Of a DNA stretch of 64,000 bases, positions 57,522-64,000 are shown piece by piece. Origin of the DNA: Mytilus californianus (taxonomy: Eukaryota > Mollusca > Bivalvia > Mytilida > Mytilidae); the NCBI RefSeq assembly GCF_021869535.1, contig NW_026262712.1:68356100-68420099 (forward strand). The letters run 5' to 3'. Numbering within the stretch: position 1 is the first letter of the stretch; each line of letters opens with the position of its first letter. Position numbers and translations under genes: made by a program. Under the pieces are notes generated by a model that made no database searches, was not told where the DNA came from, and saw only the letters and a program-made list of their open reading frames with translations.

Positions 57522-57540
57522 CCCCCCCCCCCCCCCCCCC
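57522..57540. repeat. Poly-C tract
   Basis: Nineteen consecutive C in intron 1 of the CARF-like gene, a likely slippage and assembly trouble spot. Confidence 0.9.
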
Positions 57541-57794
57541 ATAAATCAGTCTCCGCAACTGTAAATTGAACTTAAACAAGGAGCATTAAAATTTAGAAAC
57601 CTTAAACAGTTTATTATCAGTTCACTGTGTATAGTGTACTCAATATTACACCATGACCATGTTAAAAAATGGAGTAAAATATAGGACTGACTATTATGAA
57701 TGTGGCAAAGATGTCGCATGCGTAGTCTCCGCCCCTAGAGTGCTTTCAGACCTCTTTTAAAAACTGGCACATTTTACTCGTACTCGAACATTAT

Positions 57795-57995
57795 AATAAA
57801 GAATGGAAACAGGGAATGTGTCGAAGAAGGAGACAACAAACCAACCTAAATGTACAAGACAAATCAAGACCACCAATGTATATACTATAGACATATTTTG
57901 AATGAACAAGGTAAACAAGAACAAATAAAAAGTATTAAAAGCCTAAAAAATATGTACATGTCTCATTGGCAATCATACCACATTTCTTATGTTAA
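57795..57995. repeat. Fragments of dispersed mussel repeats in CARF-like intron 1
   Basis: AATGGAAACAGGGAATGTGT to CAAGACCACCAATG relates to the insertion at 27291-27545. CATGTCTCATTGGCAATCAT follows at 57957. Confidence 0.55.
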
Positions 57996-58061
57996 TATTG
58001 TACTTTAAAACAATATTACTTTTAGATATATTAATATTGCAGACTTGTTGTATTTTGACAG

Positions 58062-58247
58062 ATTTTTCTGCTGTTATGAACATGATGAAAAAGATCTGGT
58101 TCAAGGATCCCCAGCCAGATGCAGTGCCTATTATACCATCTACTGGTGTACCCTTTATTGTTGTTGGAAAGAAGTTGTTGGAGTGTCACCAAGGGTTAGA
58201 TAGAGACAAGAATCGAAAGATGAAAAGAAAAAATGAAACAAAGAAAT
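58062..58247 (+). CDS. CARF/ALS2CR8-like protein, exon 2
   Basis: Preceded by TTTTGACAG. Reads FSAVMNMMKKIWFKDPQPDA, VPIIPSTGVPFIVVGKKLLE then CHQGLDRDKNRKMKRKNETK. The CHxGxDR step followed by a basic stretch fits the early zinc-ligand region of CARF-like domains. The donor is AAGAAAT|GTAAAC, leaving one base, whereas exon 3 opens in phase 0, so the join does not keep frame. Either a small exon is missed, or an indel is present in the A-rich end (GAAAAGAAAAAATGAAAC). Confidence 0.68.
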
Positions 58248-59037
58248 GTAAACTATATTTTTTATCTTTTCAATAACTTACTTGTACAGTACAATGTATC
58301 ATGACACAGGTTTTTAATGTGATGAGGTGTAACGTGTAAAAGTGAACAAAGTCTATGATTTAATTATACCTGTATTTCAAGTCATATATGTTTGAAATTT
58401 ATTGAAATAATTGCTCGGCATAATGATGGACATGGCCTACATAATGAGGAAATGCAGTCTAGTCAGTACAAACGGTACATCCATCATATTTCTTTTCAAT
58501 TTGATAACAGATTATTTGATTACAGCTAGTATCTGTATCAAGATGAGATCTCTCAACTAGCAAATGAATAAGAGATGGTAATTTGAGGGAATTTGAAAAT
58601 ACATCACCTGAGCTTATTTACTACAATTTACTGATTATCATTTCGTAATTGCCATTATAAGTGTTCATTGTTTTTTACTATTAGGAATGAAGTTTATTTA
58701 CTAGTAAACAAGAAACTGGTACTGTTTTGTTATTAGCATTTTATCTCATTTGTTCACTAAAAAAGATTTTTGAAAGCATGCAAGTAATACAAAGTTCCTG
58801 TTAAATTACACTTTTTAAACGACTCAAAAAATCCTTGTTTGTACCCTGACCATATTTGTTGTGTTTTTTTTAAATCATGTATAATAAAAACAAAATATAT
58901 ATATATATATACGAGTCTAAATTGAAAACAACGTTCAAACCTATGACTGCGTGTGATAAAAACCGCAATTTTTATACGAGTGCATGCAAAACAAATTATA
59001 TTTATATATACATAACTATGTTACAAATTTATCACAG

Positions 59038-59145
59038 GAGGACCATGACTTCAGTAGACAGAGGAGACAAATTCAACCAACTAAAAAGAAGAACTGTGGA
59101 GTTAAATTGAGGATAAGGCATATTGTTAGATTTCCTGACTACAAG
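59038..59145 (+). CDS. CARF/ALS2CR8-like protein, exon 3
   Basis: Preceded by TTTATCACAG; donor ACAAG|GTATGT. Reads EDHDFSRQRRQIQPTKKKNC then GVKLRIRHIVRFPDYK, 36 codons, phase 0 at both ends. The TKKxNC...R.I..FPDYK pattern is characteristic of CARF-like domains, where the Cys is a likely zinc ligand. A dispersed module (58913-59000, inverted relative of 35992) ends just upstream of the acceptor. Confidence 0.72.
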
Positions 59146-60058
59146 GTATGTATAATATGGTTGATATCCTTGTTTGATGTTCTTTTTTCTTCAGTTTATT
59201 TTTGTGAAAGTGTTATATTAAAGTCAGTGATTTGTGATACTCATCAATTCTTAACAGCAATACATTTGTATATATAGACTTGGAATAAGCTGTATTATTA
59301 GAAAATCATACAATGTAAATTATAGTATATAAACAGTCTTCATGATAAACTTTTGAAGCTACAGGCCTAAAGCTGAATTATACGAAAATTTTAGTTAGAT
59401 TCTATTGGCCTGTAGAGATGATTTTACAGGCCCGAAGACATTTTTACAAGCCTGGGCTGGTGGGCCTGTGGTTGAGTGTGAAGACTGTATAAACAGGAGT
59501 CTTCTTCCTGTAAATTAAATACACTAATTGCCTCTATACAATTTCACTGAAATTTTTTTTTGTGAATTGTTTCTTTAAAAAGTTGATATTTCTTGTTCTT
59601 TAAATTACTTGACATGGTTTTTCTCACAGTTGAATTTAAGAAAGGTCAGCTTTAAGTGAAACACTCATTTATTTTGACAGATTTGATTGTCTTATAATCA
59701 TGATAGTTTAAATTGCTTGAATTGAAAACCTGCAGAGAAACAATCATGATTCATGTTGACAATTTTGATCCATTAGTTTTTCTTTAATTTACTTGTTTTT
59801 TTCTTTCACCATATATATATTGCTTGTTTGTTTTTATTTGAGTTTACTTTTTATTTGCATGTTTCTTTGATTTTTTTACCTATGAAGAAGTTCTGACAGA
59901 CACATGTTATAGTAATGGTGAGTTCATTTTATCTGCATGACAATATCAATGTCAAGCTTCTTTAATTTGTGAACTGTTTAATTACGTACTGAAATTATTG
60001 TACTCTAAAAGATAAATGTTGATTTGATTTTAACAGTAGTCAGTACCTCAATTCTATG

Positions 60059-60125
60059 GACTTGGAAAATATGAAATCCACTGTAATTAGGACTTGGAAA
60101 ATATGAAATCCACTGTAATTAGGGT
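60059..60125. repeat. 34-bp direct duplication
   Basis: Two adjacent copies of a unit beginning GACTTGGAAAATATGAAATC in the intron before exon 4. Confidence 0.85.
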
Positions 60126-60341
60126 TTTTTAAAACATATTTTAGGCTATTAAAAACAAAAAAAAACATTAATGGCAAAAAAAAAGTTCAGTTTATATGGT
60201 TTTAAATATATTTAGATATTTATGTAATCTAACATAGATTTTTCAAACTATACCTGCTTTCATTTAAAACAGTAATACTATGTCTACAAAGCAAAGTTAA
60301 TTTCTCTGATTTTCATAAATGAATAATTGTTTTACATTTAG

Positions 60342-60491
60342 ACCACTGGAATAAGTACGACATATGAGAAAGATTTGATTTCGGTTGAGATAAAGAAATT
60401 GGTTTTGGACAAGAAGCAAATCAATATGCAGGATCAATTCTATACAGCATTTCCAGGCCCAACTGAACACCAAAACCATCTAAGAGGAGAG
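60342..60491 (+). CDS. CARF/ALS2CR8-like protein, exon 4
   Basis: Preceded by TTTTACATTTAG; donor GGAGAG|GTACAA. Fifty codons, phase 0: TTGISTTYEKDLISVEIKKL then QINMQDQFYTAFPGPTEHQN and HLRGE. The YxAFPxxxEHxxH segment supplies His residues likely to complete the zinc site. Confidence 0.72.
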
Positions 60492-60983
60492 GTACAAATC
60501 AGTATGATTAAGGCCATATGCCAATTTCACCATGATTATGTAAAAAAAAATATTAATGCTTTTTTTGTATACTGTAAACTTAATAAATGTACTAGTTTTA
60601 CTTGTATTACTCAAAATGTAAAAGTAGAACTTTGAAGATACACCAGATAAATGAATATTAGACAACATATTAGAAAAAAATTAGACAAGACTGCATGAAG
60701 AGAAAATTTATAGTTTTGAAATAATTAATATTTTGAAGTCTTTCACTATTTACCAGAATAGTTATTGTTCGTAATTTTTGCATTCAAGGGTAAGCAATGT
60801 GATTTACTTCCAAATATTAAAACAATATTTTCTGTTTATTCTTTGACTGTATAATGGTCAACTGAACAAATTTATGCTTACTGATATTTTCTAAAGATTG
60901 GAGAAAACTGTGTCTCCAGTAACCAACTTATTCTTATTTTAAAATTTACAATTGGAATTGAAACAATATATCTGTTGTTGTAG

Positions 60984-61229
60984 TCAGCAAGCTTAATACC
61001 TGGAATAGATGACAGATTGAAGAAATACATCAGGAAAATGGTATGGGAAGAAAACATCACCAGTGTACCACAGATGAGAGTACTACTAGAAGTATACACG
61101 AAGACAACACTTTTCCAAGGACAGGATATTCCCGCCATCATAAATAAGAGATTTTGGCCATCAAATGTAGATATCCAGAACCACATTGCCCTTGCAGTAA
61201 AGAAACAAAGAAACAAGGACATTGATCAG
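60984..61229 (+). CDS. CARF/ALS2CR8-like protein, exon 5
   Basis: Preceded by TTGTTGTAG; donor GATCAG|GTATCT. Eighty-two codons, phase 0: SASLIPGIDDRLKKYIRKMV then VPQMRVLLEVYTKTTLFQGQ and NKRFWPSNVDIQNHIALAVK. The TLFxGQ...N+RFxPSNxDIxNHI block is the most recognisable CARF-like signature; in vertebrate CARF this region belongs to the DNA-binding domain of a transcription factor acting at calcium-response elements. The gene continues past the right edge. The function in mussels, where such genes are numerous to my recollection, is unknown. Confidence 0.74.
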
Positions 61230-61260
61230 GTATCTTTGGATTTGAATAATAAAATTACAA

Positions 61261-61600
61261 AAAAGAACATGTGGTATGATTGCCAATGAGACATCTCTTT
61301 ACATGAGAATAAAATGACACAGAAATTAACAACTAAAAGTCACCATATGGCCTTCAGCAAGCCTATGCTGCATAGTCAGCTATAAAAGGCCATGCAATCA
61401 CAAATGTAAAACAATTCAAATAAGAAAACTAATGGCCTTATTAATGTATAAAAAAAAATGAATGAAAAACAAATATGTAACACAGCAACAAACAACTGAA
61501 TAACAGGCTCCTGACTTGGGACAGGCACATACAGACAGAATGTGGCGGGGTTAACATTTAAGCTAGATCCCAACCATAATACAGCCTCTACTATTGACAA
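61261..61600 (-). repeat. Dispersed mussel repeat with ATGAGACATCTC/GACTTGGGACAGG landmarks
   Basis: Begins AACATGTGGTATGATTGCCA 31 bp after the exon 5 donor. Includes AGTCAGCTATAAAAGGCCAT, GGCTCCTGACTTGGGACAGG and GAATGTGGCGGGGTTAACAT. It shares the CTGACTTGGGACAGG module with the insertion at 27291-27545. Confidence 0.75.
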
Positions 61601-64000
61601 TATATGTTGTTGCATATCAACAACAACAGTAATCAAGCCTGATTGACATCAAATTGAGTTGTCTACCAACAACAAATATAATCCAGCCTGTTAGATTGAC
61701 ATTATATCTTGTTGTCTATTAACAACAACCATAATCCAGCCTTTCAGATTGACATTATATCTTCTTGTTTATCAACAACAACCATAATCCAGCCTCTCAG
61801 ATTGACATTATATCTTGTTGTATATCAGCAACTATCATAATCTAGCCTCTCAGATTGACATTACATCTTGTTGTCTATCAACAACAACCATAATCCAGCC
61901 TTTCAGATTGACATCATATTGTGTTGTCTATCAACAACAACCATAATCCAGCCTTTCAGATTGACATCATATTGTGTTGTTTACCAACAACAACCATAAT
62001 CCAGCCTCTCAGATTGACATTATTTCTTGTTGTATATCAGCAACTATCAGAATCCAGCCTCTCAGATTGACATTATATTGTGTTGTCTATCAACAACAAC
62101 CATAATCCAGCCTCTCAAATTGACATTATTTCTTGTTGTCTATCTACAACAACCATAATCCAGCCTCTCAGATTGACATTATATTTTGTTGTCTATCAAC
62201 AACAACCATAATCCAGCCTCTCAGATTGACATTATATCTTGTTATATATCAGCAACTATCATAATCCAGCCTCTCAGATTGACATTATATTGTGTTGTCT
62301 ATCAACAACAACCATAATCCAGCCTCTCAGATTGACATTATTTCTTCTTGTCGAATAACAACAACCATAATCCAGACTTTCAGATTGACATTATATCTTG
62401 TTGTCTATCAACAACAACCATAATCCAACCTCTCAGATTGACATTATATTGTGTTGTCTACCAACAACAACCATAATCCAGCCTCTCAGATTGACATTAT
62501 TTCTTCTTGTCTATCAACAACAACCATAATCCAGCCTCTCAGATTGACATTATATTGTGTTGTCTATTAACAACAACCATAATCCAGCCTCTCAGATTGA
62601 CATTATTTCTTGTTGTCTATCAACAACAACCATAATCCAGCCTCTCAGATTGACATTTTACTGTGTTGTCTACCAACAAAAACCATAATCAAGACTCTCA
62701 GATTCACATCTTATTGTGTTGTCTATCAACAACAATCAAAATCCAACCTCTCAGATTGACATTATATATTGTTGTATATCAGCAACTATCATAATCTAGC
62801 CTCTCAGATTGACATTACATCTTGTTGTATATCAACAACAACCATAATCCAGCCTTTCAGATTGACATCATATTGTGTTGTCTATCAACAACAACCATAA
62901 TCCAGCCTTTCAGATTGACATCATATTGTGTTGTCTATCAACAACCATAATCCAGCCTTTCAGATTGACATCATATTGTGTTGTCTATCAACAACCATAA
63001 TCCAGCCTTTCAGATTGACATCATATTGTGTTGTCTACCAACAACAACCATAATCCAGCCTCTCAGATTGACATTATTTCTTGTTGTATATCAGCAACTA
63101 TCTCAGATTGACATTATATTGTGTTGTCTATCAACAACAACCATAATCCAGCCTGTCAGATTGACATTATATCTTGTTGTCTATCAACAACAACCACAAT
63201 CCAGCCTTTCAGATTGACATCAGATTGAATTGTTTATCAACAACAACCATAATCCATCCTCTCAGATTGACATAAAAATAAGTTGTCTACCAACAAAAAC
63301 CATAATCCAGCCTCTCAGATTGACATTATTTCTTGTTGTATATCAGCAACTATCTCAGATTGACATTATATTGTGTTGTCTATCAACAACAACCATAATC
63401 CAGCCTGTCAGATTGACATTATATCTTGTTGTCTATCAACAACAACCACAATCCAGCCTTTCAGATTGACATCAAATTGAATTGTTTATCAACAACAACC
63501 ATAATCCATCCTCTCAGATTGACATAAAAATAAGTTGTCTACCAACAAAAACCATAATCCAGCCTCTCAGATTGACATTATATCTTGTTGTCTATCAGCA
63601 ACTATCATAATCTAGCCTCTCAGATTGACATTACATCTTGTTGTCTATCAACAACAACCATAATCCAGGCTTTCAGATTGACATCATATTGTGTTGTCTA
63701 TCAACAACCATAATCCAGCCTTTCAGATTGACATCATATTGTGTTGTCTACCAACAACAACCATAATCCAGCCTCTCAGATTGACATTATTTCTTGTTGT
63801 ATATCAGCAACTATCAGAATCCAGCCTCTGAGATTGACATTATATTGTGTTGTCTATCAACAACAACCATAATCCAGCCTCTCAAATTGACATTATTTCT
63901 TGTTGTCTATCGACAACAACCATAATCCAGCCTCTCAGATTGACATTATATTTTGTTGTCTATCAACAACAACCATAATACAGCCTCTCAGATTGACATT
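61600..64000. repeat. 53-bp minisatellite, about 45 units, continues past the edge
   Basis: The unit is about 53 bp with CAACAACCATAATCCAGCCT and CTCAGATTGACATTATATTG. Units differ at a few positions, giving recurring variants (TTATTTCTTG, TCATATTGTG, GTATATCAGCAACTATC). Each typical unit holds the hairpin TTGTTG-TCTAT-CAACAA. A 252-bp higher-order block at 63061 repeats at 63313 with one visible difference. Plus-strand ORFs here (62978, 63230) are repeat translations. It lies in an intron of the CARF-like gene. Confidence 0.95.

Noticed and set aside
62978..63469. Two 79-codon ORFs with repeated LTLFLVVYQQ motifs
   Set aside because: They are translations of the 53-bp minisatellite and exist only because of its repeat length.
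61600..64000. CRISPR-like array of regularly spaced repeats
   Set aside because: There are no unique spacers, the whole 53-bp unit repeats, and the genome is eukaryotic. It is a minisatellite.

Overview
The window looks like nuclear DNA of a marine mussel (Bivalvia, probably Mytilidae). It is AT-rich, its host genes are split into short exons by long introns, and it is crowded with dispersed repeats that I recognise by eye as typical of mussel genomes. No bacterial-style operon, rRNA gene, genuine tRNA gene or CRISPR array is present.

Two host genes occupy the flanks and point outward. On the left (minus strand, 10871 down to 1299, running off the left edge) are the first three coding exons of an SLC30A1/ZnT1-like zinc efflux transporter. 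All splice phases agree, the HxxxD zinc-site motif falls at residues 43-47, and a histidine-rich cytoplasmic loop follows. On the right (plus strand, 57003 to 61229, running off the right edge) are five exons resembling a CARF/ALS2CR8-type (calcium-responsive transcription factor-like) protein. The exon 2/exon 3 junction of that gene does not keep frame as read.

The 46 kb between them, and the introns, are mobile DNA. Main items: (a) 41.8-45.9 kb, a tyrosine-recombinase (DIRS/Ngaro-type) retrotransposon with three uninterrupted ORFs: zinc-knuckle Gag, RT-RNase H and tyrosine recombinase. Gag and RT lie in one frame, separated by a single UGA followed by CUA. (b) 24.9-31.1 kb (minus), a decayed non-LTR retrotransposon with an SGNH-hydrolase-like first ORF, a PHD-like/coiled-coil ORF and APE-endonuclease plus RT regions, broken by stops, frameshifts, an insertion and an RT deletion. 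(c) 14.3-21.2 kb, three neighbouring TIR elements starting CAG, each flanked by an exact 5-bp target duplication. (d) Four loci (17.4-18.0, 23.6/32.1, 51.3-51.8, 55.8-56.8 kb) whose ends are short arrays of a 9-14 bp phrase in inverted orientation, with a different phrase at each locus. (e) A roughly 1.1 kb palindrome at 36.6-37.65 kb carrying a tRNA-like A-box/B-box module in each arm. (f) A hammerhead-ribozyme-like core at 36.25-36.30 kb. (g) A tRNA-derived SINE with a 13-bp target duplication, several long foldbacks, a roughly 1.6-2.5 kb duplicated segment, and satellites with periods of about 23, 50, 53, 70, 175 and 203 bp.

The best candidates for something undescribed are the phrase-array elements (d), the tRNA-bearing palindrome (e) and the UGA-CUA Gag/RT junction (a). 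All calls come from reading the sequence by eye; no database search was run.
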